A stretch of 64,000 nucleotides of DNA from JAAYAO01 sp051133435 (GTDB lineage: Bacteria; Actinomycetota; Actinomycetes; Propionibacteriales; Propionibacteriaceae), in NCBI RefSeq assembly GCF_051133435.1, contig NZ_JBPGNY010000002.1, forward strand, positions 372,001 to 436,000, in the 5' to 3' direction. Within the stretch, counting starts at the first letter, position 1. Each line of letters starts with the position of its first letter. A model generated the notes under the pieces. It was not told the origin of the DNA and did not search any database. It saw only the letters and a program-made list of their open reading frames with translations. A program made the translations under genes and the position numbers. Below, one piece after another: positions 16,263 through 25,214 of this stretch.

Positions 16263-17242
16263 GAGTTCTCCTCGGCGGTCGCCTCATCGGCGACTTCTTC
16301 GGCCGCGCGGCCGGTCAGGGTCAAGAAGACGTCGTCCAGGGTCGGACGACGCATGCCGGCGTCATGCAATTCGATGCCGGCGTCGGCCATGTCGGTGAGC
16401 ACCTTCTGCAGTGCCCGGGGGCCGGTGTCGACGGCCACCTCGAGTTCGCGGTTACTGCTCACCCCGCGGTGCACCTCGCCGTGCCCGGCCCGGGCCAGCA
16501 CCTCATGGGCGGCGGGGACGTCGGCCTCGTCGACGACGGTCAACACCACCCGGTGTCCCCCGACCTGGGCCTTGAGCTCGTCGGCGGTGCCCTCGGCGAT
16601 CACCCGTCCGTGGTCGATCACCGAGATGTGATCGGCCAACCGGTCGGCCTCCTCCAGGTACTGGGTGGTGAGCAGGACGGTGGTGCCCTGTTTCACCAGG
16701 TCGGCGATGATGCCCCACAGCGCGAGCCGGCTGCGCGGGTCGAGGCCGGTGGTCGGCTCGTCCAGGAACAGGATTCGGGGGTTGATCACGATCGCGCAGG
16801 CCAGGTCGATCCGGCGGCGCATACCGCCGGAGAATCCCTTCACCGGGCGCTTACCGGCCTCCACCAGATCGAAGGCCTCGATCAGTTCCTCCGCCCGCGC
16901 CCGGGCCCGATTGCGGCCCAGGTGGTACAGCCGACCGACCATTTCCAGGTTCTCCAGCCCGGTCAGATTCTCGTCGACCGCGGCGTACTGGCCGGAGGCG
17001 CCGATGATCCGGCGGACGTTCTGGGGATCGGTGAGCACATCGACCCCGTCCACGGTGGCGGTACCGGAGTCGGGGCGGATCAGGGTGTTCAGCACCTTGA
17101 CGGTGGTGGTCTTGCCGGCGCCGTTGGGCCCGAGCAGTCCCTTTACCGTGCCTTCGGGAACGGTCAGGTTCAAACCGTCCAGGGCGCGCACGGCGCCGGA
17201 ACGATAGGTCTTGACCAGGCCATGGGCCTCGATGATCGCCAC
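16259..17242 (-). CDS. ABC transporter ATP-binding protein (DrrA-like)
   Basis: This 327-residue ATPase energises the adjacent permease. Walker A is GPNGAGKTTT (near residue 38), the signature is FSGGMRRRIDLA, Walker B is ILFLDEPTTGLD, and the switch His is replaced in the LTTQYLEEAD context typical of DrrA. The C-terminal ~90 residues are the DrrA-type extension (PTLDDVFLTLTG). The GTG at 17242 follows AAGGAGG by four to five bases and is preferred over the upstream ATG at 17257, where the purine tract would lie inside the gene. Confidence 0.93.
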   Translation of the reverse strand: MAIIEAHGLVKTYRSGAVRALDGLNLTVPEGTVKGLLGPNGAGKTTTVKVLNTLIRPDSGTATVDGVDVLTDPQNVRRIIGASGQYAAVDENLTGLENLEMVGRLYHLGRNRARARAEELIEAFDLVEAGKRPVKGFSGGMRRRIDLACAIVINPRILFLDEPTTGLDPRSRLALWGIIADLVKQGTTVLLTTQYLEEADRLADHISVIDHGRVIAEGTADELKAQVGGHRVVLTVVDEADVPAAHEVLARAGHGEVHRGVSSNRELEVAVDTGPRALQKVLTDMADAGIELHDAGMRRPTLDDVFLTLTGRAAEEVADEATAEENS

Positions 17243-17507
17243 CGGGCCTCCTTCCATGGGAGTCGGCTGTCGACCCGAGTGGGAGGCCAGCTGGTTGAGC
17301 GTAATGAACCGTACGTCTCGTGCCCAACAGGTTTTCTGCCGATCACCGCGCCCCATCGGGCCGGGATACACTTCCGGTTTGATAAAGAAACGGGACATTG
17401 TGCCCCACGGCGAAGGATCCGGAAACCGTTTCATCCCCGTATTCGGCGCGGCGGGACGGTCACCTCGAACCCTCCCGGCGGGACCTCCGAAGGTTTAGGA
17501 TCACTTC

Positions 17508-18668
17508 ATGTCGGTGCGACGGGGGAACGTCCTTCCACGTGTGGGAGTCAGCCAATCGTTGCTGCGGCAAACCAATCTGCAACTGGTCGTGGCCACCATC
17601 TACGCCGCCGACCAGCCGATCTCGCGGGCCCAGGTGGCCGAGGAGACCGGCCTCACCCGATCCACGGTGTCGCGGCTGGTCGATGAACTGATCACCGGTG
17701 GTTTCCTCGACGAACTCGAACCCCACGCCGCGGGACGGGGGCGCCCCGCCGTGCCGCTGCGTCCGGCCGCCCGAACCCTGGTGGCGCTGGGACTGGAGGT
17801 GAACGTCGAGCACCTGTGCGCCCGGGTGGTGGACCTGCGCGGCACCCTGGTCGACGAGGAGTGGCTGCCGATGCACGGCGTCGACCGTGACCCCCGCGCC
17901 GTGCTGGGCCTGCTGGGCGATGCCGGACGGCGCTGCCTGGCCCGGGCCCGGGAGCAGAACATGCGTCCGGTGTCGGTGGTGATCGGCGTGCCGGGGTTGG
18001 TCGACCAGGCGTCCGGATCGGTGCTGTGGGCACCGAACCTGAACTGGACCAATGTTCGCGTCGGTGAGTTGATCGGCGATCTGGACGGGATCACCCCGGT
18101 ACTGGGTAATGAGGCCGATCTGTCCGCCGGCATGGTGGCCAGCCCCCGGCCCGGAAGCCCCCAGGAACTGCAGGATTTCATCTACGTCTCCAGCGAGGTC
18201 GGGATCGGCGGCGCCCTGGTGCGCGACGGAGAGGTGTTGACCGGCCCGAACGGCTGGGGCGGTGAGCTCGGCCACATCATGGTCAACCCGAAGGGACCGT
18301 CGTGTGTCTGCGGTGCGGTGGGTTGCCTGGAGCAGTACGCCGGCCGGCATGCGATGCTGCGCGCGGCGGGGCTGCCGATCACCGCCACCCCGAAAGACCT
18401 GCTGGCCCGACTGGACGACGGCGACCCGTCCGCCCGGGCCGCGGCACGACAGGCCGGCACGGCGCTGGGACGGGTGTTGGCGAACACCATCAACATTTTC
18501 GATGTCGACACTGCGGTGATCGGGGGCGACCTGGTGATGCTGGCCGAGCACCTGCTGCCGGTGGTCGAACCCGAACTGCACGCCAATGTGGTGACCGCCC
18601 GGTGGCGCCTGTCACCGTTGCGCATCCTGTGGTGTGATCCGGCGCCGGTGGCCACCGGCGCGACCTAG
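17508..18668 (+). CDS. ROK-family transcriptional regulator
   Basis: This 386-residue regulator has an N-terminal winged helix (LVVATIYAADQPISRAQVAEETGLTRSTVSRLVDELI) and a sugar-kinase-like ROK domain. The zinc motif CVCGAVGCLEQYAG and the GGELGHIMVNPKG segment are intact. Family members usually repress sugar uptake or catabolic genes and respond to a sugar or sugar phosphate. The C-terminus stops at ATGAT, somewhat earlier than the final helix of most ROK proteins, though the start of that helix is present. No sugar operon is adjacent, so its target is unclear. Confidence 0.9.
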   Translation: MSVRRGNVLPRVGVSQSLLRQTNLQLVVATIYAADQPISRAQVAEETGLTRSTVSRLVDELITGGFLDELEPHAAGRGRPAVPLRPAARTLVALGLEVNVEHLCARVVDLRGTLVDEEWLPMHGVDRDPRAVLGLLGDAGRRCLARAREQNMRPVSVVIGVPGLVDQASGSVLWAPNLNWTNVRVGELIGDLDGITPVLGNEADLSAGMVASPRPGSPQELQDFIYVSSEVGIGGALVRDGEVLTGPNGWGGELGHIMVNPKGPSCVCGAVGCLEQYAGRHAMLRAAGLPITATPKDLLARLDDGDPSARAAARQAGTALGRVLANTINIFDVDTAVIGGDLVMLAEHLLPVVEPELHANVVTARWRLSPLRILWCDPAPVATGAT

Positions 18669-18749
18669 TACGGGTTGAACCGGGTGTTGGCCGAGCCCGC
18701 GAACTGGTTGTGACCGGCCCTGTCGCCCGGTGCTACTAGGGTGTTCCCC

Positions 18750-19520
18750 ATGTCCACTGCATTGGTCACCGGCGGCACCTCGGGAATCGGGGCAGCCTTC
18801 GCCGCCGAACTCGCATCCCGCGGCACCGATCTGGTGTTGGTCGCCCGCGACTCCGAACGTCTCGCCGACACCGCACAGGATCTGCGCGGGCGTTTCGGTA
18901 TCGAGGTGGAGATCCTGGCGGCCGATCTGGACGATCATGACGACACCCAGCGGGTGGCCGAGCGGCTGCTCGACCAGAGCCGTCCGATCGACCTGCTGGT
19001 GAACAACGCCGGCTTCGGCCTGCACTCCACCCTGCTCGGTGAGGACATCAGCGTCCACGAGCGGGCGATCAACGTGATGATGCGAGCGGTGTTCGTGCTC
19101 ACCAATGCCGCCGCCCGGGCGATGGTGGCCCGCGGCCGGGGCCGGATCATCAACGTCGCCTCGTCCAGTGCCTACATCACGATGGGTCACTATTCGGCGA
19201 TCAAGAGCTACGTGCTCACCCTCAGCGAGGGCCTGTCGGTGGAGCTGCGCGGCACCGGCGTGGCGGTCACCGCGGTCTGCCCCGGCTGGGTGCGCACCGA
19301 GTTCCACGACCGGGCCGGCATCGACGCGTCCAAGCTGCCCAACATCGTCTGGGTCGATATCGAGGACGTGGTGCGCGAGGGTCTGGCCGCGAGCGAGGCC
19401 GGCAAGGTCGTCTGCGTGCCGGTGATCGGCTGGAAGGTTGCCACCGTGCTGGCCCGGTTGGTGCCGCGCGTGGTGATCCGGCAGGTGTCGAGCATCCTCG
19501 TGTCGACGCGACGCAAGTAG
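18750..19520 (+). CDS. SDR-family reductase, first gene of a lipid-type cluster
   Basis: This 256-residue classical/DltE-type SDR has the cofactor motif TGGTSGIG, an Arg (VARDSERL) suggesting NADPH, NNAGFG, the catalytic serine in NVASSSAYI and the Tyr-Lys pair in HYSAIKSYV. The C-terminal ~25 residues (WKVATVLARLVPRVVIRQVSSILV) are hydrophobic and amphipathic and may anchor it to the membrane, as in lipid-modifying SDRs. It lies 58 bases upstream of a PlsC acyltransferase and an alkyl-DHAP-synthase-like gene, which suggests a lipid carbonyl substrate. That is inference. Confidence 0.87.
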   Translation: MSTALVTGGTSGIGAAFAAELASRGTDLVLVARDSERLADTAQDLRGRFGIEVEILAADLDDHDDTQRVAERLLDQSRPIDLLVNNAGFGLHSTLLGEDISVHERAINVMMRAVFVLTNAAARAMVARGRGRIINVASSSAYITMGHYSAIKSYVLTLSEGLSVELRGTGVAVTAVCPGWVRTEFHDRAGIDASKLPNIVWVDIEDVVREGLAASEAGKVVCVPVIGWKVATVLARLVPRVVIRQVSSILVSTRRK

Positions 19521-19578
19521 GCGCGTCCGATATCGGGGCCCGAGCGACTTTTTCCTCCCGGCCCAATAGTCTGTAACA

Positions 19579-20367
19579 GTGCCAAGGGATGATCGCTACA
19601 CGTCGCGGGGACACACCGCTGCGCGTTTCGTCGCCCAGCGACTGGTGATGCGCCCGGTGATCCGCGCTCTGACGCGGATTCACGTGCACGGCAAACGCAA
19701 CCTGCGCACCCTGGACGGGCCCTATGTGGTGATGCCGAACCACAACGGTCACCTCGATACCCCGGTGATCCACTCCTCGCTGCCGTACCGGCTGTCGAAG
19801 TACCTGGCCACCGGAGCGGCCGCCGACTACTTCTTCACCCATTGGTGGCGGGCCGCGCCGACCGCGTTGTTCTTCAACGCCTTCCCGATCGAACGCACCG
19901 GCATGCGCAACCGCAAGGGCCTGGCCGGGGGCCTGCTGTCCAAGGGTGTGCCGCTGTTGATCTATCCCGAGGGCACCCGCTCGCGCAACGGCACGATGGC
20001 CCCGTTCAAACCCGGGGCGGCTGCACTGTGCATCAGCCGACACGTCCCGGCCCTGCCGGTGGCCCTGGTCGGCATCCGCCAGGCCATGCCGCACGGCAAT
20101 GTGTTGCCGGTGCCGGGCCGCCCGGAGGTGCACGTGGTGTTCGGCAAACCGATGTGGGCCGAACAGGGCGAAACCGCGGTGAAGTTCGCCGAACGGATTC
20201 GCGAACAGGTCTTCACCATGCACGACCAGACCGCGCTGGCCACCGGCTTCCCGCGCATCATCGACTACCAGCGCGAGGCGTTGGAAGCGAAGGCCACCGC
20301 GGCCGACGACGAGGCCGGCGACGGTCCCGACGAATCCGAACCCGACAACGACAAGGAGTCATCGTGA
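19579..20367 (+). CDS. 1-acylglycerol-3-phosphate acyltransferase family (PlsC-like)
   Basis: This 262-residue protein transfers acyl groups to a glycerophosphate-type acceptor. The four acyltransferase motifs are visible: HNGHLD (the HX4D catalytic pair, in MPNHNGHLD), FPIERTGMRNRKG, the YPEGTRSRNG substrate-binding block, and the VPALPVALVG block. The C-terminal ~35 residues are highly acidic (ADDEAGDGPDESEPDNDKES). The start is GTG at 19579. Its stop overlaps the start of the flavoenzyme gene, so the two are translationally coupled. Confidence 0.9.
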   Translation: MPRDDRYTSRGHTAARFVAQRLVMRPVIRALTRIHVHGKRNLRTLDGPYVVMPNHNGHLDTPVIHSSLPYRLSKYLATGAAADYFFTHWWRAAPTALFFNAFPIERTGMRNRKGLAGGLLSKGVPLLIYPEGTRSRNGTMAPFKPGAAALCISRHVPALPVALVGIRQAMPHGNVLPVPGRPEVHVVFGKPMWAEQGETAVKFAERIREQVFTMHDQTALATGFPRIIDYQREALEAKATAADDEAGDGPDESEPDNDKESS

Positions 20368-22076
20368 CCGGCGTGAAACACATGAAGTGGTGGGGCTGGG
20401 GCGTGGAAGGTACCGCGTTCAACCCCGATGACAAGCCGAAGCTGCAGCCCTTCGTGTTGGAGAAGGTGGGACTCGACATCTCCACCAAGGCCAAGTCGCC
20501 GGCCCCGGCCTTCGAAGACCTCGAGGTGCCCGCCTCGCTGTTGCCCGACGAGCTTCGCGAGACCCTGCGCGGCATCGTCGGCGTCGACTACCTGTTCACC
20601 GACGACATGGACCGGGTGGTGCACACCTTCGGCAAGTCGGTGCGCGACCTGGTGCGGGTGCGGCGCGGTGACTTCAAGCGGGTGCCCGATGTGGTCGTCT
20701 ACCCCGGCACCGAGGACGAGGTCGCCAAGATCGTGGACGCCGCGGTCGAGGCCGATGCGGTGGTGATTCCCTTCGGCGGTGGCTCGAACATCGTCGGTTC
20801 GCTGGAGCCGATGGCGAACGAAACCCGTCCGGTGATCTCGCTGGATCTGGGCCGGATGTCGAAGGTGCTGGAGATCGACGCCGAAGCCGGGCTGGCCCGG
20901 ATTCAGGCGGGCGCACTCGGCCCGTCCATCGAGGAACAGCTCGGCCGCCGCGGCTGGACGATGGGACATTTCCCCGACTCCTTCACCCACTCCACCCTCG
21001 GTGGCTGGGTGGCCACCCGCTCGTCGGGGATGCAGTCGGACAAGTACGGCGACATCGCCGACATCACCCGCGGCCTGCGGATGGTGATGCCCGGGCAGAT
21101 CCTGGAGCTGCGGCCGCTGCCGTCCTACTCCTCCGGCCCGTCGGTGCGCGAGATGGTGATCGGTTCGGAGGGTCGTCTCGGTGTGATCACCGAGGTGTGG
21201 GTGCACATTCACCGGGTGCCCGAAGAACGCCAGATTCTGGCCTACTTCTTCCCCGATATGGCCTCGGGCCTGCGCGCGATGCACGACATCGCCAAGTCGG
21301 ACGCCGCCCCGTCGGTGACCCGGGTGTCGGACTCGCGCGAGACCGCCTTCTCGATGGCCACCCAGCGCAAGTCGAAGGGCTTGTCGAAGTACGTCACCAA
21401 GGCGCTGCAGACGGTGTTGAAGCGGCGCGGCTGGGATCTGAACCAGCTCTGCATGTCGTTCATCGGCTACGAGGGTTCGAAGTCGCACGTGGCCTACGAG
21501 AAGTCGCTGGTCAAGGAGATCGTTGCCAAGCACGGCGGCTTCCTGGTCGGCAAGGGCCCGGGCGCGCTGTACGACCAGAAGAAGTTCGACACCCCCTACA
21601 TTCGTGACTTCCTGCTCGACCGGGGTGCGGTGGCCGATGTGTCGGAGACCGCCGCCCCGTGGTCACGGCTGGAGGAGATCTACGAGGGCACCATCGAGGT
21701 CGCCGAACAGGCGATGGAGCGGATGGGCGTGCGCGGCTACATCATGTGCCACCTGTCGCACTCCTACCACGCCGGCGCCTGCCTCTACTTCACCTTCGCG
21801 ATCGCCGACGATTCGCCCGACAGCCTGCGCAAGTACGACGAGGTGAAGCGGGCCGTGCAGCAGTCGTTCATCGACAACGGGGCCACGATCAGCCACCACC
21901 ACGGGGTGGGTCTGGAGCACGCCCCGTGGATCGAGGCCGACATCTCCACCGCCGGTACCTTCATCACCGGCAAGCTCTTCGAGGGCGTCGACCCGGGCAA
22001 CAACCTGAACCCGGGCAAGATCCTGCACGAGGGTGAGCCCGGTATCGCGATCATTTCGGACGACTGGGAGGGCTGA
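20364..22076 (+). CDS. FAD-linked oxidase, alkyldihydroxyacetonephosphate synthase-like
   Basis: This 570-residue VAO/PCMH-type flavoenzyme resembles alkyl-DHAP synthase (AGPS), which exchanges the acyl chain of acyl-DHAP for a fatty alcohol to form the ether bond. The FAD pyrophosphate loop is PFGGGSNIVGS (residues ~136-146), followed by GRMSKVLEID and a GHFPDSFTHSTLGGWVATRSSG block. Near the C-terminus, residues ~511-516 read HHHGVG, matching the active-site His cluster of AGPS. The GTG at 20364 overlaps the plsC stop and has AAGGAG upstream. Other VAO-family oxidases are possible, but the His triplet and the PlsC/SDR context favour AGPS-like. Confidence 0.85.
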   Translation: MTGVKHMKWWGWGVEGTAFNPDDKPKLQPFVLEKVGLDISTKAKSPAPAFEDLEVPASLLPDELRETLRGIVGVDYLFTDDMDRVVHTFGKSVRDLVRVRRGDFKRVPDVVVYPGTEDEVAKIVDAAVEADAVVIPFGGGSNIVGSLEPMANETRPVISLDLGRMSKVLEIDAEAGLARIQAGALGPSIEEQLGRRGWTMGHFPDSFTHSTLGGWVATRSSGMQSDKYGDIADITRGLRMVMPGQILELRPLPSYSSGPSVREMVIGSEGRLGVITEVWVHIHRVPEERQILAYFFPDMASGLRAMHDIAKSDAAPSVTRVSDSRETAFSMATQRKSKGLSKYVTKALQTVLKRRGWDLNQLCMSFIGYEGSKSHVAYEKSLVKEIVAKHGGFLVGKGPGALYDQKKFDTPYIRDFLLDRGAVADVSETAAPWSRLEEIYEGTIEVAEQAMERMGVRGYIMCHLSHSYHAGACLYFTFAIADDSPDSLRKYDEVKRAVQQSFIDNGATISHHHGVGLEHAPWIEADISTAGTFITGKLFEGVDPGNNLNPGKILHEGEPGIAIISDDWEG

Positions 22077-22100
22077 GTTTCCCGGACTCCCCCGGACGTG

Positions 22101-22136
22101 AAAAGCGCCGGACCCGATCGTGGGTCCGGCGCTTTT
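22101..22136. terminator. Bidirectional intrinsic terminator
   Basis: A perfect 15-bp stem (AAAAGCGCCGGACCC at 22101-22115 with its complement at 22122-22136) encloses the 6-base loop GATCGT. The A/T ends supply a U-tract in both directions. It separates the convergent AGPS-like and thiolase genes. Confidence 0.92.
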
Positions 22137-22152
22137 GCGTTGTTTGGGTGGA

Positions 22153-23343
22153 TCAGCGGGAGACGATCACCGAGGAGCCGTGGCCGAAGAGGCCCTGGTT
22201 GGCGGTGATACCGACCTTCGCACCCTCGACCTGACGGTCTTCGGCCTGACCGCGCAACTGCCAGACCAACTCGCAGACCTGGGCCAGCGCCTGGGCCGGG
22301 ACGGCCTCACCGAAGCAGGCCAGACCGCCGGACGGGTTGACCGGGATCCGGCCACCGATGCTGGTTTCACCGGCGCGCAACAACTGCTCGGCCTCACCCT
22401 TACCGCACAGCCCGAGGTCTTCCATCCAGTCCAACTCCAGGGCGGTGGACAGGTCGTACACCTCGGCCACCGACACGTCAGAGGGCTCGATACCGGCCTC
22501 TTCATAGGCGGCGTGCCCGATCGACTCCTTGAAGGTGCGCTCCCCCGCCGGCACGGCCGCGGCCGAATCGGTGGAGAACAGCGGCATGTCGATCACGGTG
22601 TTCGGGAAGGTCGGGGTGACCGTCGAGATCGCGTCGATCCGCACCGGGTCGGCCAGGCCGTGCTTCTTGGCGTATTCGGCCGAGGTGAGCACGATCGCGG
22701 CCCCACCGTCGGAGGTGGCGCAGATGTCGAGCAGGTGCAACGGGTCGGAGACCACCGCCGAGTCGAGCACGTCCTGGACGCTGACTTCCTTGCGGTAGCG
22801 GGCATTGGGGTTGTTCAGCCCGTGCTTGGCGTTCTTCACCTTGACCCGGGCGAAATCCTCCTGGGTGGCGCCGTAGAGGTCCATCCGGCGGCGGGCGTAG
22901 AGGGCGAAGTAGCCGGGGTTGGTCATGCCCATCAGCCGGAACCTCAACCAGTCGGGATCGTCCCAGCGTTCCCCGGCATTGGGGGCCAGGAAGCCCTTCG
23001 GGGTGGTGTCGGCGCCGACCACCAGGGCGACCTCGGACTGGCCGGCCAGGATCTTCGTCCGGGCCACGTCGAGGGCCTGGGCGCCGGTGGCGCAGGCGGC
23101 ATAGGAGGTGGCCACCCGGGCACCGTTCCAGCCCAGGGCGGAGGCGAAGGTGGAGCCGGCGACGTAACCGGCGTAACCACCGCGCACGGTTTCGCCGCCG
23201 ACGATCAGGTCGACGTCGTCCCAGGCGATACCGGCGTCGGACAGCGCCGCGCGGGCGGCGTGCACGCCGTACTGGACGAAGGGCTTGCCCCACTTGCCCC
23301 AGGGATGCATGCCGACACCGGCAATGGTGACCTTCTCGCTCAT
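22153..23343 (-). CDS. Thiolase-family protein (SCP-x/lipid-transfer type)
   Basis: This 396-residue protein has the thiolase fold of the SCP-x/archaeal acetyl-CoA acetyltransferase group. The nucleophilic cysteine is in SYAACATGAQAL, followed by PVNPSGGLACFGEAV and the C-terminal GLFGHGSSVIV. It lacks the typical CAGG proton-donor cysteine of degradative thiolases but has NQGLFGHG instead. Its ATG overlaps the stop of a DUF35 OB-fold gene, and such pairs form complexes in sterol side-chain cleavage and in archaeal mevalonate synthesis. The substrate here is unknown. Confidence 0.9.
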   Translation of the reverse strand: MSEKVTIAGVGMHPWGKWGKPFVQYGVHAARAALSDAGIAWDDVDLIVGGETVRGGYAGYVAGSTFASALGWNGARVATSYAACATGAQALDVARTKILAGQSEVALVVGADTTPKGFLAPNAGERWDDPDWLRFRLMGMTNPGYFALYARRRMDLYGATQEDFARVKVKNAKHGLNNPNARYRKEVSVQDVLDSAVVSDPLHLLDICATSDGGAAIVLTSAEYAKKHGLADPVRIDAISTVTPTFPNTVIDMPLFSTDSAAAVPAGERTFKESIGHAAYEEAGIEPSDVSVAEVYDLSTALELDWMEDLGLCGKGEAEQLLRAGETSIGGRIPVNPSGGLACFGEAVPAQALAQVCELVWQLRGQAEDRQVEGAKVGITANQGLFGHGSSVIVSR

Positions 23344-23771
23344 CGTGCCGCCTCCTCGCAGGGCTTCCAGCGCCAGATCGTGCGGTCGCCGGTCTCGTCG
23401 GTGTTCAGCACCTCGACGACCAGTTCGACCGGGGAACCGACCTTCACGTCGTCGACCGAGTAACCCTCGGCGAGCTGGCCGAGCACCACGATGCCCTCGG
23501 GCAGTTCGACCGCGGCGAGCGCGAAGGGCTCATAGGGATCGGTCTGGGCGATGTAGGGAGCCGGCGGCTGGTACTGGAAGTCGGTGTAGCTCCACACGGT
23601 GCCGGTGCGCGAGAAGGTGTACTCCTCGAACTCCTCGCCGGAGCAGCTCGGGTTCTTGCAGAAGATGTCCTGCCGGGGAAAGTAGACGGTGCCACAGGCA
23701 ACACACTTCGTACCCAGCAAGGCCGGCTCATCACCGGTGGTGAACCAGTCGATGATGGGAGTCGCGCTCAC
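23340..23771 (-). CDS. Zn-ribbon OB-fold protein (DUF35) paired with thiolase
   Basis: This 143-residue protein has an N-terminal zinc ribbon (KCVACGTVYFPRQDIFC ... NPSC) and a C-terminal OB-fold of the DUF35 family. DUF35 proteins bind CoA or bridge acyl-CoA between thiolase-type enzymes and partners. The GTG at 23771 follows GAGAGGAGGGG by two bases; the open frame upstream to 23834 lacks such support. The stop overlaps the thiolase ATG, so the stoichiometric pair is translationally coupled. Confidence 0.88.
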   Translation of the reverse strand: MSATPIIDWFTTGDEPALLGTKCVACGTVYFPRQDIFCKNPSCSGEEFEEYTFSRTGTVWSYTDFQYQPPAPYIAQTDPYEPFALAAVELPEGIVVLGQLAEGYSVDDVKVGSPVELVVEVLNTDETGDRTIWRWKPCEEAAR

Positions 23772-23899
23772 GGCCCCTCCTCTCAGGTCGATGTCGGGGA
23801 CCCTGGCGAACCACTCGCCAAGACCGCCTGCCACCTTAGCCAGCGGGCTCCTGCGGGCCCCGGCTCGATTCCGCTGGCAGGGATGCGCCCCACCGCCGA

Positions 23900-23946
23900 G
23901 ATCGTGTGACTTCTTGATCGACAGGCGAACAAAATGTCACACGATC
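23900..23946. repeat. Inverted repeat after femX
   Basis: Two perfect 11-base arms (GATCGTGTGAC at 23900-23910 and GTCACACGATC at 23936-23946) flank 25 bases. The right arm ends two bases from the femX stop codon. The A/T-rich centre lacks a terminator U-tract. It could be a weak terminator, a palindromic repeat element or an operator. Confidence 0.5.
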
Positions 23947-23947
23947 C

Positions 23948-25078
23948 TCAACCGCGACGGGAGAGGTACCAGTCGAAGGCCTTGTACAGCACCCGGTTCA
24001 GCGGCAGGTCCCATTCGCCGAGCAGTTCGACCGCCTGGCCGCCGGTGCCGACCTTGAACTGGATCAGCCCGATCTCGGGGTCGTCGGCGCCGATGCCGTC
24101 GGTGATGCCGCGCAGGTCGTAGACCGTGGCCCCGGCCTCCATCGCATCCCGGATCATCCGCCACTGGATGGCGTTCGAGCCGCGCACCTCGCGCTTGTGG
24201 GTCGGCGATGCGCCGTAGGAGTACCAGGCGTGTTCCCCGACCCGCACCCAGGTGGTGGCGGCGACCAGGTCGCCCTCGTGATGGGCCAGGTAGAGCCGCA
24301 GTCGGTCGGGATCCTCGGCCGCCATCGCGTCCCACATCACCCGGAAGTACTCCACCGGCCGGGGGGTGAAGCGGTCGCGTTCGGCGGTCTCCAGGTAGAG
24401 GGTGTGGAAGGCATCGAGGTCGTCGCGGGTGCCGAGGGTGACCTCGACCCCTTCCTTGTCGGCGCGCTTGATGTTGCGCCGCCAGAGCTGGTTCATGCCC
24501 TTGAGGGTGGCCGCCTCGTCCTTGCCGTCCAGCGGCAGTTGGAAGACGTACTGCGGTTGTCCGGCGGCGAACCCGTCCCCGGCCTTCGGGGGCAGCCAGC
24601 CGAGCCGGGCCAGCTTCGCGCCGAGCCGCACTGCTTCGGGGACGAACTCATCGGGTTGCAGATCGCGCAGCCGGGTGGCCTTCGGGTCGGCGATGCCGGC
24701 TTTAATGGTTTCGGGATACCAGCGCCGCACCACCACCGGCGGGCCGATCCGGAGCGCGAAGGCACCCTTGCGGTGCACGTGATCACGGAAGGGTTCGAGG
24801 AACTCGGCGATGGTCTCGGCCGACCATTCGTCCAGTACCGGGCCCTCGGGCACGTAGGCCAGGTAGCGCTTGATCTTCGGCAACTGGCGGTACAGCACCA
24901 GGGCGACGCCGCGCAGCCGGGTGCCGTCGAAGAAGCCGAGCGACTCGCTGCGCCACTCGCTCTTGACCTTCGCCCAGGCCGGGGTCTGCAGGAAGCTCGC
25001 CGATGCCTGGCTGTTGATGAAGGCCAGATGTTCGCTGCTGGATATGGGGCGCACCGAGATCGTCACGGCTTCGACCAT
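23948..25078 (-). CDS. FemX/FemAB-type peptidoglycan branch aminoacyltransferase
   Basis: This 376-residue protein belongs to the FemABX family, which adds amino acids from aminoacyl-tRNA to the peptide of lipid II. The two GNAT-like halves are visible: ASASFLQTPAWAKVKSEWRSESLGF in the first, and LWRRNIKRADKEGVEVTLG, AATTWVRVGEHAWYSYGASPTHKREVRGSNAIQWRMI and YDLRGI in the second. The DLRG and Y-x-Y-G motifs are diagnostic. The ATG at 25078 opens the conserved region. The amino acid added cannot be deduced. Confidence 0.9.
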   Translation of the reverse strand: MVEAVTISVRPISSSEHLAFINSQASASFLQTPAWAKVKSEWRSESLGFFDGTRLRGVALVLYRQLPKIKRYLAYVPEGPVLDEWSAETIAEFLEPFRDHVHRKGAFALRIGPPVVVRRWYPETIKAGIADPKATRLRDLQPDEFVPEAVRLGAKLARLGWLPPKAGDGFAAGQPQYVFQLPLDGKDEAATLKGMNQLWRRNIKRADKEGVEVTLGTRDDLDAFHTLYLETAERDRFTPRPVEYFRVMWDAMAAEDPDRLRLYLAHHEGDLVAATTWVRVGEHAWYSYGASPTHKREVRGSNAIQWRMIRDAMEAGATVYDLRGITDGIGADDPEIGLIQFKVGTGGQAVELLGEWDLPLNRVLYKAFDWYLSRRG

Positions 25079-25214
25079 ACAACGATCCGACCCCGTCGAG
25101 CCGCCGCCGGGGGCGGTACACCCGCTGCGAAGACGCGCAATCCGTGATCGGTAGCCGGGACCGAAACCTAGCGTTGGGATCAACGAGAAGAAGACAAGGA
25201 CAAGGAGCACAACA

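Noticed and set aside
15408..17242. Anthracycline resistance as the role of the DrrAB-like exporter
   Set aside because: The name reflects the family only; no biosynthetic genes are nearby and the substrate range of such exporters is wide.
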